A stretch of 39,800 nucleotides of DNA. It comes from Armatimonadota bacterium. GTDB taxonomy: Bacteria > Armatimonadota > SYMT01 > JACQGL01. The notes beneath the pieces are model-generated. The model made no database searches and was not told the DNA's origin. It worked only from the letters and a program-made list of their open reading frames with translations. The stretch covers positions 1 to 39,800 of the forward strand of contig JACQGL010000161.1 in assembly GCA_016199525.1 (NCBI GenBank), in the 5' to 3' direction. The translations under genes were made by a program, and so were the position numbers. This document shows positions 7,848-16,702 of the stretch, in pieces (the first letter of the stretch is position 1; every line of letters starts with the position of its first letter).

Positions 7848-8468
7848 ATGCAACCACGCCCGGCCGTCGAGGCCAGCGACGAGGAGCTCGTCCGCCGCAT
7901 CCAGCGGGGCGAGCGAGCCCGGTTCGCGACCCTCTTCGAGCGCCATTACGGCCGGCTCGCACGGTTCGTGCGCCACCTTGGCGTACCAGGGCAGGACCTG
8001 GAAGATGTGCTCGCCGAGGTCTTCATCCGCGCGCTCGCGCATATCCAGGCGTTCAGGGTGGATGGCGGCACGCGCTACGTCTCCTACCTGTACACCATCG
8101 CGCGCCACCTGGTCACGGATCGCGCACGGCAAGAATCCCGCGCGCCGCGGGTGGAGCCGCTGAGCGAGCCGGAGTGCGAGCCGGATCCCGCCGGAGACCT
8201 GTCCCCCGTGGACGTGATCCTGCACCGCGAGCGCGTAGCGCTCATCCGCAGCGCGCTGGAGCGGCTTCGCCCCTCGGATCGCGAAATCATCCTGCTCAGC
8301 TATGACGACGAGCTCTCCTGCCGGGAGATTATGCACATCCTGGGGAAGCCCTCCATCAGCGCGGTGACCACCCACCTTTACAAGGCGATGCAGAAGCTGC
8401 GCGCCGCCGTCCGCGCCCGGGACCCGGATGAATCCCCGGCCTCCCCCTGCGAGGTAAGCTATGAATGA
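7848..8468 (+). CDS. ECF-type RNA polymerase sigma factor
   Basis: A 206-residue alternative sigma factor. Region 2 spans about residues 15-85 (ELVRRIQRGERARFATLFERHY, then DLEDVLAEVFIRA and SYLYTIARHLVTDRAR). A variable acidic linker follows, then region 4 from about 125 to 190 with LRPSDREIILLSYDDELSCREIM and a helix-turn-helix ending in YKAMQKLR. ATG 7848 is preferred over an upstream open stretch because region 2 then begins at the normal distance. Its stop overlaps the next gene by eight bases (8461-8468), so the two are translationally coupled as sigma and regulator. The promoter it reads is not evident here. Confidence 0.87.
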   Translation: MQPRPAVEASDEELVRRIQRGERARFATLFERHYGRLARFVRHLGVPGQDLEDVLAEVFIRALAHIQAFRVDGGTRYVSYLYTIARHLVTDRARQESRAPRVEPLSEPECEPDPAGDLSPVDVILHRERVALIRSALERLRPSDREIILLSYDDELSCREIMHILGKPSISAVTTHLYKAMQKLRAAVRARDPDESPASPCEVSYE

Positions 8469-9039
8469 CGAAGAGGCCGTCCTGGGGGCAATTCTCTGGC
8501 AATACATCGAACAGCTGCGGCAGTCCGCGCCTGAAACCAGCGCGGGCCAGGTGGTCCTTACTCAGGAGCAGCTGACGGAGTTGATTGGTTTGCTGGCCAC
8601 GGCGCGGACGCTGCACGCCGCGCTGGCGGAGGGGCAGGAAGAAGCGCTTCGAGCGGCAGTGCGCCGGCGGGTACTGGGCGAGCCAGCGCCCTCGCCGGCC
8701 CTCTCCCCCCGTCGCGGGACACGCACGGTGCCGCTGTGGCAGTTCGTCACCGCGGTGGGCGCGCTGGTCGTTGCGTTGGCATTCAGTCTCACCTCCCGCC
8801 CGGGTGAGAGAGTCGTGTCCTCCCGCCCGGGTGAGGGAGTCGTGTCACTCGCTCCCCCGGGCATCGCGGCAGTTACCTGCCAGGATGTAGAGACGCACGT
8901 GGATGCGCTGCTGCACGGCGATCTGCCGACTGAGCAGGCGATCTCCGACTGGTACCACATCATCCGCTGCCGCCGGTGTCTGGAGATGCTACGGCAGCAC
9001 GGGCGCGCCCGTGTGGCGATCCCTTTCGGGGGCGCATAA
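8461..9039 (+). CDS. Membrane-anchored zinc-finger protein, putative anti-sigma factor
   Basis: A 192-residue protein coupled to the ECF sigma gene. A cytosolic-looking helical N-terminus (about 1-75) ends in basic residues (RRRVLGEP, SPRRGTRT). A single transmembrane helix covers about residues 90-111. The C-terminal part carries C140, H166, C170 and C173, matching the HxxxCxxC anti-sigma zinc-binding pattern (zf-HC2). Oddly, the finger lies after the membrane helix, while the positive charges lie before it. The positive-inside rule would then put the finger outside the cell, opposite to the classical design. A 27-base tandem duplication (8792-8845) adds RPGE(R/G)VVS repeats in the linker just after the helix. 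Partnership with the upstream sigma factor is inferred from overlap. Confidence 0.65.
   Translation: MNDEEAVLGAILWQYIEQLRQSAPETSAGQVVLTQEQLTELIGLLATARTLHAALAEGQEEALRAAVRRRVLGEPAPSPALSPRRGTRTVPLWQFVTAVGALVVALAFSLTSRPGERVVSSRPGEGVVSLAPPGIAAVTCQDVETHVDALLHGDLPTEQAISDWYHIIRCRRCLEMLRQHGRARVAIPFGGA
8792..8845 (+). repeat. 27-base tandem duplication in the anti-sigma linker
   Basis: Two adjacent 27-base units (8792-8818 and 8819-8845), each reading CCTCCCGCCCGGGTGAG followed by a shared ten-base end, differ at a single base. The unit length keeps the frame and duplicates nine residues between the membrane helix and the zinc finger. Confidence 0.85.
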
Positions 9040-9055
9040 CGCGCCAGACGTAAAC

Positions 9056-9081
9056 ACCAGTCCCGAAAGCTTTCGGGACCA
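9056..9081. repeat. Palindromic dispersed element, copy 1
   Basis: A perfect 20-base palindrome, GTCCCGAAAG joined to its reverse complement CTTTCGGGAC (9060-9079), flanked by ACCA on both sides. It lies in the spacer between the anti-sigma gene and the broken methylase. A second element with the same ACCAGTCCCGA...TCGGGACCA ends but a different centre lies inside larC (36446-36470). This indicates a mobile or REP-like repeat family rather than a terminator; there is no T-run. Confidence 0.75.
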
Positions 9082-9129
9082 GCAACGATGGGTAGCCTTG
9101 CTTACCCTTCGCCCGGCCCCCCTTACGTT

Positions 9130-11320
9130 TCACGCTTCCCGGCACCGGATGGCATCCGCCAGCGCCACCGCTGCCCGCATCGCCTCCAGCGCCGTGGCGG
9201 GGGCGCCCGCGCCCTGAACGGCGGGCCAATGGGGGCTCGCCGCCGCCAGCAGGCAGCCGGACGCCAGGGCCTCCAGATCGGCGTGGCGCCAGTCCTGGCA
9301 TCCCCGCGATTCGCCCAGCCGTGCGACAAGCGCGCGTGCCTCCTTCTCCGCCGCCTGAAGGATCGCCGCCCAATCGCCCGGTAAGGGCGCCCGCCGCTTC
9401 CCGCATAGCAGGATCAGATCCAGCGTCACCGCACCGCCATCGCGAATGTGCACTGACTGGCGGCTCTCCGCGCCCACCGGCAGGGCCCGCCTCCGCCTGG
9501 AAGCCCGCGCCCGCCAGCGCGTCCAGCACTTCGGCCCACGCCTCGGGTCGCCGGTGATGGAAGGTGAACGCCAGCAGACCTTCTTCCTTCAGCGTTGCGT
9601 GGCAGCGGGCGAACACCCGCCGCAGCCCCGCTCCGTATCCCGACGCGGGTCCCCGGCTCCGGTTGGCCACCACCTCGGCAGCTCGGGGCGCCAGCGGCGG
9701 CGCAAATGCGGGTTCCTGCTCCCACAGCGCCAGTCGCAGCCAAACGTAGAAAAAGTCCGCCAGCTCGCTGTACATCACGTTATCGTAGTAGGGCGGATCG
9801 GTTACTACCAGGTCGACCGAGTTCGGGGGTAGGTCGAGCGACGCCGAATCCTGGCAGGTGAGGAAGAGGTTGCCCTCGCCCGCGATCAGCGCGGCGGCAC
9901 AGGAGGCGGGTCGGCTCGCCAGCGCCTCACCGGGAACGCGCGCCGCGCGGGTGCCCCGCCCGTGCAGGTGCCGCTCCGCCGGGGCCGCCGCCCACGCCTG
10001 CGCGCGCCGGAGGCGGGTACGGTAGAGCGCCGTGAAGGTCCCTGAGGTAACCGTGCCGGGAACGCCTCAGAGGTGGTTCTCCAATGGCCAGCGTGGAAAA
10101 ACGAAGGCGTGGTGGGAGAAGAGGTGACGGACGGCGCCCGGCTGCCGCGGATGGCCGCCCTTGTAGGTGCAATAACGATTATTGAACTCCAGGCAACCCG
10201 AGAAGAGCGTGACCAGCAGGTCCCGTGGCGCGCCGGGCGGGAGGCCGAGCACGGCCCGCAGGAGCGCATCCAGGCAGAGGAGCTGGCGGGGGAAGAAGAG
10301 ATCGCGCCAGTAATCGCAGCCGTGGCGGTGGAGGTCGCTCGTCTTCACGCCGGGCGGGATCGGCTCCGTCGGGCAGAGGAGATTGGGCAGACGGCGGGCG
10401 GCCTCCACGGCGGTGGATTGGGCCGCGGCCCGGTCGCACGGCATTGCCGCCTGCCAGCGCGGCTCGTGATGTGGGCAAACGACCAGGAGCGCCAGCGGTC
10501 GCGCCGGGCAGGAACTGGTTAGACCCGCCAGCGCGGCGGCCACCAGGCCGTCATGCCCGCAGCCGGGGCAACGGTAGCGCCGTCCGCGCGCGTATCCCGG
10601 GAGCGCGGGCGAAACTGCGGCGCCACAGCGCGGGCAGGCGTGCCGCTCACCGAGGGACGGGACGCGGAAGACCCACTCGCAGGTGGGGCAAAGCAGGTCA
10701 GCGGCCGCCCGCCGCGCGACCACCCACCCCGGGTGCAGCGGCACCGGCGCGCCGCACCGCTCGCACGGCGGCTCGTTCACCCACAGGATGTACTGCGCCT
10801 CCGCCGGCGCCCCGCATGTGGCGCACTCCGTCTCATACCGGGCGCGGATCGTTGGGGCAGCGACGGCTTCCACCCGCGCGAAGGCAGCAGCCAGCTCGCG
10901 CGGATCCGCGCGCGTGGTTACCATCTTGGCCGTCCAGTAGGCGACCGGGTTGAGATCACTGCCGATGACGCGGCAACCCAGCCGCAGCGCCTCGGCCACG
11001 GTGGTCCCGCCGCCCATAAACGGGTCGAGGAGCACGGCGCCGTTCAGATCGACGCCGGTGTAGTAACGCTCCCACACGTCCTCTTCCGGGGGCAGCAGGA
11101 GCGAAAGCAGCAGCGCGCGGAACACGGAGCCCGGTCGCCGCGCCCACCACTTGTGCACGTAGTGGGTGGGGCGGTGGAGGTGCTTGTTGTGGTTCTCCAG
11201 GGCGGCAAGAGCGTTAACCGCGGCCAGTGGAAAGCGGGACGCCGCGTGGGCGGCGGAAACGGGGCGGCGGGCGTTCTCGCCGGGATAGAGAATATCCGGC
11301 ATGGGCGGGCGGGATGGCAT
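9130..11320 (-). pseudogene. Broken adenine-specific DNA methylase (DUF1156-like)
   Basis: Read on the minus strand from ATG 11320, the product starts MPSRPPMPDILYPGEN. It carries a KWWARRPGSVFRALL block, the SAM-binding motif LLDPFMGGGTTVAEALRLG and a ribbon region with about seven CxxC pairs. After a TGA at 10067-10069 the same frame continues with SGTFTALYRTR, then the catalytic TDPPYYDNVMYSELADFFY block (near 9760-9815). A second lesion near 9480-9490 shifts the frame: the remaining conserved end, SVHIRDGGAVTLDLILLCGK, continues to 9130. By my recollection the TGA falls where relatives have Trp (PLENNVWG). Two lesions suggest decay, although sequencing errors or readthrough of the TGA are possible. 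No restriction nuclease gene is adjacent. The first fragment alone (about 417 residues) lacks DPPY and should be inactive. Confidence 0.75.
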
Positions 11321-11745
11321 CCGAGGGTCTCTCTGAACTCGTTGGGCGTCCGCAGGGCGGATCTCCTGCGAGGAGGCCGGGCGAGGCGTGTGGAAGTTGC
11401 CAAACGGAATGCCCTGTTGCTCCCCTGGCGGCGACGGTTCCTACTGCGTGAATCGGCAGCCAGGGGCCGACTGGGTTGCGTGCTTGTGCTCATGCCGGCG
11501 GAGCGGGGCAGAGGAGCATGAGTGCCGCCATAACCGTCAGGCAGTGCCTGCATCCGTGCCGCCGCTTCACTCGGCGGAGGCGAGCTCCCGCGCGTCGCCT
11601 TTCCGAGACCGCAGACGGACCGGATGGTTGATCTTTCCCTTTCGATGTGCCACGCGCCGCGTCTCGCGGCGCGTAGGCTGTACCTTGCCCGGGGGAATTG
11701 CGCGCCCGAGCTGCCGACAGACTCACCAGAAAGGAGGCTGGTACA
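11321..11745 (+). other. Divergent intergenic region with a strong stem-loop
   Basis: About 425 bases between the divergent methylase remnant and the FAD oxidoreductase. No gene is supported. A ten-base perfect stem, ACGCGCCGCG (11652-11661) and CGCGGCGCGT (11665-11674), encloses a TCT loop. It lies about 70 bases upstream of the oxidoreductase start and has no T-run, so it may be a leader structure or operator. AAAGGAGG at 11730-11737 is the downstream gene's ribosome-binding site. Confidence 0.5.
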
Positions 11746-13290
11746 TTGGCACAGCAGGAGGCGCAAAGAGTGGTGAATGCGGACGTGTGCGTTTACGGTG
11801 GGACCGCCGGAGGGGTGGCGGCCGCCGTGCAAGCGCACCGGCTGGGCAAGCGAGCCGTCATCCTTGAGTTCGGGAAGCACCTGGGTGGGTTGAGTTCCAG
11901 CGGGCTGGGGGCCACCGACATCGGTCACCGGCGTTCCATCGGCGGCCTGGCGCGCGAGTTCTACCAGCGCATCCATGACTACTACCTGCAAACCTACGGG
12001 CCCGGTTCGCAACCGGTAAAGGATTGCTTCGACGGCTTCCGGTTCGAGCCGCACGTCGCCGAGAGGCTGCTCAACGAAATGGCGACCGAGGCGGGCGTGC
12101 CCGTTCTGTTCGAGCAGCGCCTCCAGACGGTGAAGAAGCACGGTAACCAGATCATTGAGATTGTGACGGAGAGCGGCGCCGTCTGCCGTGCGAAGATGTT
12201 CATTGACGCGACCTACGAAGGCGACCTGATGGCGAAGGCGAAGCTCTCCTACACGGTGGGCCGGGAGGCGAACGTGCAGTACAGCGAGACTCTGAATGGG
12301 GTGCACTTCGGAGACCCGAACCACAACTTCAACGTATCGGTCGATCCCTACATCATCGCGGGGGATCCTACCAGCGGCATCCTGAAGGGTATCTCCGCTG
12401 CGGATCCCGGCAGGCAGGGCGAGGGCGATCACCGTGTCCAGACCTACTGCTTTCGCATGTGCCTGACGAAGGCGCCGGATCGCCTGCCCTTCCCCAAACC
12501 CGCAGGCTACGACCCCGAGCGCTACAGCCTCCTGGCGCGTTACATCAACGCGGGGGTGTGGGATGTCCTGCGCCTCACCACGCCGATGCCGAATGGGAAG
12601 ACGGATACGAACAACTACGGTGGGTTTTCTACGGACAACATCGGGATGAATTACGACTACCCGGACGGCGACTACGCCACGCGAGAACGGATCTTCCAGG
12701 AGCACGTCACCTACCAGCAGGGGTTGATGGGGTTCCTGTGCCACGACGAGCGCGTGCCGCCCGCGATCCGCGTGGAAGTGAGCCAGTGGGGCCTGCCGAA
12801 GGATGAGTTCCAGGAGACAGGCGGGTGGCCGCACCAGCTCTACGTCCGAGAAGCCCGCCGGATGGTTTCGGACTACGTGATGACCGAGCACAACTGCCGC
12901 GGTGTGATCTCGGCACGCGACTCCGTCGGGCTGGCATCCTACGGCATGGACTCTCACCACTGCCAGCGGGTGCTAAGAGATGGCCGGGTAACGAATGAAG
13001 GCAATGTGGAGGTGCCTATCTCCGCGCCCTACCCGATCGCCTATCGGTCCATCGTGCCGCGAGAATCAGAGTGCCGCAACCTGCTCGTGCCGGCCTGTCT
13101 TTCCGCTACCCACATCGCCTACGGTTCCATCCGGATGGAACCCGTGTTCATGATCCTGGGCCAGTCCGCTGCCACCGCCGCGAGCATGGCAATCGATGGG
13201 CAAACGTCGGTGCAGCAGGTGGATGTGGCGAGACTCCAGGCGACGCTAGAGGAGGACGCGCAGATTCTGGCGTGGCCCGAGGTAGAATAG
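11746..13290 (+). CDS. FAD-dependent oxidoreductase (FAD_oxidored family)
   Basis: A 514-residue soluble flavoprotein. The dinucleotide-binding motif is degenerate but clear: DVCVYGGTAGGVAAAVQA at about residues 13-30, followed by an acidic residue (Glu near 41) for the ribose. HLGGLSSSGLGATD near 45-58 and FIDATYEGDLM near 148-158 are typical of the FAD_oxidored (PF12831-like) group, which often sits in polysaccharide-degradation regions of Planctomycetes, Verrucomicrobia and Armatimonadota. TTG 11746 is chosen for the AAAGGAGG eight bases upstream. There is no signal peptide, so the protein is cytoplasmic. The substrate is unknown. It stands alone: upstream is a divergent pseudogene and downstream an ATPase gene after 174 bases. 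Confidence 0.75.
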   Translation: MAQQEAQRVVNADVCVYGGTAGGVAAAVQAHRLGKRAVILEFGKHLGGLSSSGLGATDIGHRRSIGGLAREFYQRIHDYYLQTYGPGSQPVKDCFDGFRFEPHVAERLLNEMATEAGVPVLFEQRLQTVKKHGNQIIEIVTESGAVCRAKMFIDATYEGDLMAKAKLSYTVGREANVQYSETLNGVHFGDPNHNFNVSVDPYIIAGDPTSGILKGISAADPGRQGEGDHRVQTYCFRMCLTKAPDRLPFPKPAGYDPERYSLLARYINAGVWDVLRLTTPMPNGKTDTNNYGGFSTDNIGMNYDYPDGDYATRERIFQEHVTYQQGLMGFLCHDERVPPAIRVEVSQWGLPKDEFQETGGWPHQLYVREARRMVSDYVMTEHNCRGVISARDSVGLASYGMDSHHCQRVLRDGRVTNEGNVEVPISAPYPIAYRSIVPRESECRNLLVPACLSATHIAYGSIRMEPVFMILGQSAATAASMAIDGQTSVQQVDVARLQATLEEDAQILAWPEVE

Positions 13291-13464
13291 CCGTAGAGAT
13301 ATCCGTCGGGCTTATTTGATCCCTCTGGGCACGAAACAGACCATCGGGGCTGTGTGCACTTCAGCTGGCGGGGCTGCCCAAGCCTGAGGCGCTCAGACAG
13401 GTCGTCCTGCGAGCTAACACCCAGGAGAAGGATGCACCGACGCAGGCCAGTCAGGAGTGAAGCG

Positions 13465-14691
13465 ATGGAAGGGAAGAAGCTCATCCGAACTCTTCGACTA
13501 CGGGATTTCCTCTCTTACGGAAGCAATGGTGAGGACGTCGAACTTCTGCCCCTCAACGTCCTTATCGGTCCGAATGCATCGGGCAAGTCTAACCTGATCG
13601 AGGCACTGGGTGTCCTGCGAGCCACGCCCAAAGACTTGACTGCCCCGATTCGTGAGGGAGGCGGCATCGCTGAATGGCTCTGGAAAGGAGTGAGCAATCG
13701 CCCTACTGCCGAGATTGAAGCCAGCGTTTTCTACCCCGACGGCATCATGCCGCTCCGCTATCGCCTCCGTCTGACTATAGTCGGTCAACGGCTAGAGGTC
13801 GTAGATGAAGTGGTGGAGAATGAGGTTCCCAGCCGGGCGGGGGAGGCGGATGTCTATTTCTTCTACCGCTATCAGGGGGGCTATCCAACATTGAATGTCA
13901 GGCCAGCAGTCGGCGAGGCGACCCCGGCTGGGACTGAAGAAGGTAGACACAAGCGATTCCTGCGGCGGGAGGACTTGAATCCACAGCAATCTGTCCTCTC
14001 TCAGAGAAAGGACCCTGACCAGTATCCCGAAATCACCTATCTAGCTGACCAGTTCGGCAACATTCGGTTGTACAGAGAATGGAACCTGGGGCGTTATACC
14101 GCGCCCAGGATGCCACAGCCGCCGGATATGCCGGAGGACTTCCTTCTAGAGGATGCCAGCAACCTGGGGCTTGTTCTGAATAATCTGCAGCACCGACGGG
14201 GAACCAAACAGCTGATCATCGGCCACCTGCAGGCATTCTATCCGGGAGCGGAGGACATCACCACCAAGATCAGCGGCGGCACTGTTCAGCTGTTCCTCCA
14301 TGAGCGAGGCCTAATGCAACCGGTTCCCGCAACCCGCCTGTCAGACGGGACGCTACGCTACCTTTGTCTGCTCACGCTTCTCTGCCACCCGGATCCTCCC
14401 CCACTGCTCTGTATCGAAGAGCCAGATCTAGGCCTGCATCCTGATATACTCCCTACGCTCGCAGAGTTGTTGATCGAAGCATCGCAGCGGACGCAGTTGA
14501 TCGTCACAACCCACTCGGACGTCCTTGTCTCCGCGCTCAGCGAGGTTCCCGAAGCCGTGCTGGTCTGCGAGCGGGACGACGAAGGCAGTCACCTGCGCCG
14601 GCTTGATCGCGGCGCCCTCGGGCAATGGCTGAAGAAGTATACACTAGGCGAACTCTGGCGGATGGGAGAGATCGGGGCGACAAGATGGTAA
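13465..14691 (+). CDS. AAA family ATPase (RecF/OLD-like, AAA_21 type)
   Basis: A 408-residue ABC-type ATPase. The Walker A motif is IGPNASGKSN at residues 34-43. The signature-like RLSDGTLRYL begins at residue 291, and Walker B is LLCIEEPDLGLHP with E318/E319. The switch TTHSDVLVSAL follows near 350. The middle (about 100-270) is the variable coiled-coil or dimer region. This is the ATPase half of two-gene modules whose partner is a TOPRIM-like DUF4276 protein; its stop overlaps that partner's start in ATGGTAA (14685-14691). Such ATPase plus nuclease-like pairs are found in anti-phage systems (OLD, Gabija, PARIS are analogous designs). Start ATG 13465 has AGGAG eight bases upstream. Codon use looks less GC-rich than neighbours by eye, consistent with transfer. 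Confidence 0.8.
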   Translation: MEGKKLIRTLRLRDFLSYGSNGEDVELLPLNVLIGPNASGKSNLIEALGVLRATPKDLTAPIREGGGIAEWLWKGVSNRPTAEIEASVFYPDGIMPLRYRLRLTIVGQRLEVVDEVVENEVPSRAGEADVYFFYRYQGGYPTLNVRPAVGEATPAGTEEGRHKRFLRREDLNPQQSVLSQRKDPDQYPEITYLADQFGNIRLYREWNLGRYTAPRMPQPPDMPEDFLLEDASNLGLVLNNLQHRRGTKQLIIGHLQAFYPGAEDITTKISGGTVQLFLHERGLMQPVPATRLSDGTLRYLCLLTLLCHPDPPPLLCIEEPDLGLHPDILPTLAELLIEASQRTQLIVTTHSDVLVSALSEVPEAVLVCERDDEGSHLRRLDRGALGQWLKKYTLGELWRMGEIGATRW

Positions 14692-15307
14692 GCGAGGTCC
14701 GCATCTATTTGGAAGGCGGGGGCCAGGGACCGTCGAGTATCTGGCTTCGGCGGGGGTTTAGCTGCTTTTTCAATGAGCTGGTGAGTCTAGCACGAAGTCG
14801 CCGGATTCACTGGCAGATCGTAGCATCTGGCTCGCGCAACGACGCTTTCAGCGACTTCAGTACGGCATTGCAGACTCACCCGGATGCGCTTAACGTTCTA
14901 CTTGTAGATGCCGAAGGGCCCGTTCAGGCGGGACTGCAGCCGTACAACCATCTGCGCGAACAGGACCGCTGGGACTGTCCGCAGACCGACAACGCCCACT
15001 ACCACCTGATGGTGCAGGTAATGGAAGCCTGGTTTCTTGCCGACCTGGACGCCCTGAGGCAGTTCTACGGCAAGCCTTCAATGCGAATGTGTTGCCGCGC
15101 TGTCCGAACGTGGAAGAGATTCCAAGGGAGCGGTTAACCTCAGCACTCGACGATGCGACCCGAAACACTCTCAAGGGTGTGTATCACAAGACGCGCCATG
15201 CACCAAAGATACTTGAGCAGCTGAACGCGGCAAAAGTCCGGGCCGCAGCCCCGCACTGCGAGCGCCTCTTCCGGACACTTGAGGAGTTGATGACTGGCGT
15301 CACTTGA
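14685..15307 (+). pseudogene. Frameshifted DUF4276 (TOPRIM-like) partner of the ATPase
   Basis: Starts at ATG 14685 overlapping the ATPase stop. The first part reads MVSEVRIYLEGGGQG, the usual glycine-rich start of DUF4276, then NVLLVDAEGPV (acidic TOPRIM-like strand) and HLMVQVMEAWFLADLDAL. After FYGK (15063-15074) the frame breaks. The conserved continuation NVLPRCPNVEEIPRERL, RNTLKGVYHKTRHAPKIL and CERLFRTLEELM is in the +1-shifted frame up to 15307. Restoring one base near 15074-15076 would give FYGK-xFNANVLP, matching the family and yielding about 208 residues. So the lesion is a single-base deletion or a sequencing error; programmed slippage is unlikely as no slippery run is present. 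If real, the module is inactive or recently lost. Confidence 0.75.
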
Positions 15308-15358
15308 CGGCGGGTGAGCCTGCTCGCTTACCCGGCGGCTGTACCGAGTCAAGAAGCT

Positions 15359-15700
15359 ATGGCATTGCGGGAGCCCTTCTGCGTTGGAGTAACACTCACC
15401 CTCGTCCCCGCTCTAGCTCCCGCCGCTGCGGCGCAGGTGCATGTAGTGGATGGCCAGCACCCGCCGGCGGCGGACGACAACCCCGGCAGCGCGGAGCTGT
15501 CGTTCAAGATCATCAGCAAGGCGGTGCAAACCAAGTAGGCGGGGATACCGTCGTCAAACAGGCATTTCCGGAACGGGCGGTGTTCACCGCGAAGACGGGC
15601 TTTGATGCGCACCGCCGTCTGGCCGATCTACTGCTCGCCAATCCTGCCGCAGGGGACTGTTGGTTCCGGCTCCGCCGCCCCGTTCGCGCGATGCAGGTTG
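15359..15700 (+). pseudogene. Remnant of a secreted parallel beta-helix protein
   Basis: ATG 15359 begins a signal-peptide-like stretch (VGVTLTLVPALAPAAAAQ), followed by VHVVDGQHPPAADDNPGSAE and FKIISKAV. This resembles the start of right-handed beta-helix (DUF1565-like) carbohydrate-active proteins, normally HPxASDxNPGTxxxPFKTIxxAxxxAxPGDTVxVxxGxY. The frame stops at 15536-15538. The next conserved piece, GGDTVVKQAFPERAVFTAK, is in another frame from about 15538. Nothing of the repeat-rich body remains, so this is a truncated, frameshifted relic. From about 15700 to 15820 I see only spacer. Confidence 0.5.
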
Positions 15701-15820
15701 GCTGAAGGCGCCCGGGAACGAGGATAGGTGGATGGGGGCGCTCCTCCCGGCCTTTCGTTGATTACTCTGGCGCGCCCGTACGGGCCAGCCAGACAAGAGA
15801 TGAGCGGGCTGCCCCGCACG

Positions 15821-16480
15821 CTACGCCGGATTGCCTGCCAGGATCTGCTGGAGGCAGTCGAATTCGTCGGGGAGAGGATCGGCGAGCAGCCATTGGACAT
15901 CTAGCCAGAAGCCGGGGAGAACCTCGGAGCGGAAGAGGCGGTTGTGCTCCAGAGGCACGAGGACGTAATGGCGATCCAGCAGCCGGTGGAACTCGGCGCG
16001 GTTCTGCAGCGGATCGATGAGCCAGTACTCTCGCACGCCCGCCTCTTCGTAGAGGTGCTTCTTCTCCATGTAATCGCCCGCCACGCTGTCTGCAGAAACG
16101 ATCTCCACGGCGATATCTGGCGCGCCCACGCCGTGGCTCTCTTGCAGGATGTGCCGGCGGTCTCTGGCAACGAAGGCCACGTCCGGTTCGAGAGCGCGCC
16201 GGTCACTAAGGACATAGGCCACGCGGGGCCCCGTAGTCTGCCCCAGGCCTTTCACTCGCGCGTAGCCCTGGATGAGAAATCGGACCAGGTAAGCGATTCG
16301 GTCGTTGCGCGGGGTATCAGGAGAGGCCATGTAGATTACCCCGTCGATCAGGTCCGCCTTGTGGTCGCCTCGCACGAGGCGGAAGAAGTCATCGACGGTA
16401 AAGAGTGACAGTGGGAGCGGGACCTTCTGGGCGGACACCGGGCGAGCCTCCTCAACAAAGCAGGTGGGTTGCGCCGTCAT
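15821..16480 (-). CDS. Uma2 family (DUF820) PD-(D/E)XK nuclease-fold protein
   Basis: A 219-residue protein of the large Uma2 family, which is abundant in cyanobacteria, Chloroflexi and related phyla. The restriction-endonuclease-like core is intact: D46 in [12 protein letters not shown]100 in [11 protein letters not shown]126 in DIAVEIVS and K140/K141 in [21 protein letters not shown], the expected D-(D)-ExK arrangement. A DNA-cleaving role is inferred from the fold; biological roles of the family are largely unknown. ATG 16480 (minus) begins MTAQPTCF; an open stretch upstream lacks conservation. It is a monocistronic minus-strand gene, divergent from the dehydratase gene and next to the beta-helix relic. 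Confidence 0.85.
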   Translation of the reverse strand: MTAQPTCFVEEARPVSAQKVPLPLSLFTVDDFFRLVRGDHKADLIDGVIYMASPDTPRNDRIAYLVRFLIQGYARVKGLGQTTGPRVAYVLSDRRALEPDVAFVARDRRHILQESHGVGAPDIAVEIVSADSVAGDYMEKKHLYEEAGVREYWLIDPLQNRAEFHRLLDRHYVLVPLEHNRLFRSEVLPGFWLDVQWLLADPLPDEFDCLQQILAGNPA

Positions 16481-16702
16481 TGTAAGGGTTTCGGGCCCGT
16501 GCGGCAATCGGGGTGGAGTGGCGCGGGAAGCTCGACGCCCAACGAACACCGATCCTGCCCACGGAGAGCACACCACGCAGGATTGCCCCGCCCGAGGAGG
16601 GAAGTTCTCCCCGTAGCCGCTCTTGGCTGCTGCTCAATTCCCTTTCAGAAGAAGAAAAGCGGTGTGGGGGCCCGTACAGGCCCCGCCGCACTCCAAGGTG
16701 CC

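Noticed and set aside
10067-10069. Genome-wide reassignment of TGA to tryptophan
   Set aside because: Many intact genes here (rpmE, prmC, pyrR, the permease) end properly at TGA, so the stop in the methylase is a local lesion or error.
11044-12960. A 638-codon open frame on the minus strand across the FAD oxidoreductase
   Set aside because: It is antisense to a clearly conserved flavoprotein and overlaps the methylase remnant out of frame; the length is explained by high GC codon bias and no domain is recognisable.
15063-15095. Programmed frameshifting in the DUF4276 gene
   Set aside because: No slippery heptamer, upstream Shine-Dalgarno or downstream hairpin is visible; a one-base loss explains the break.
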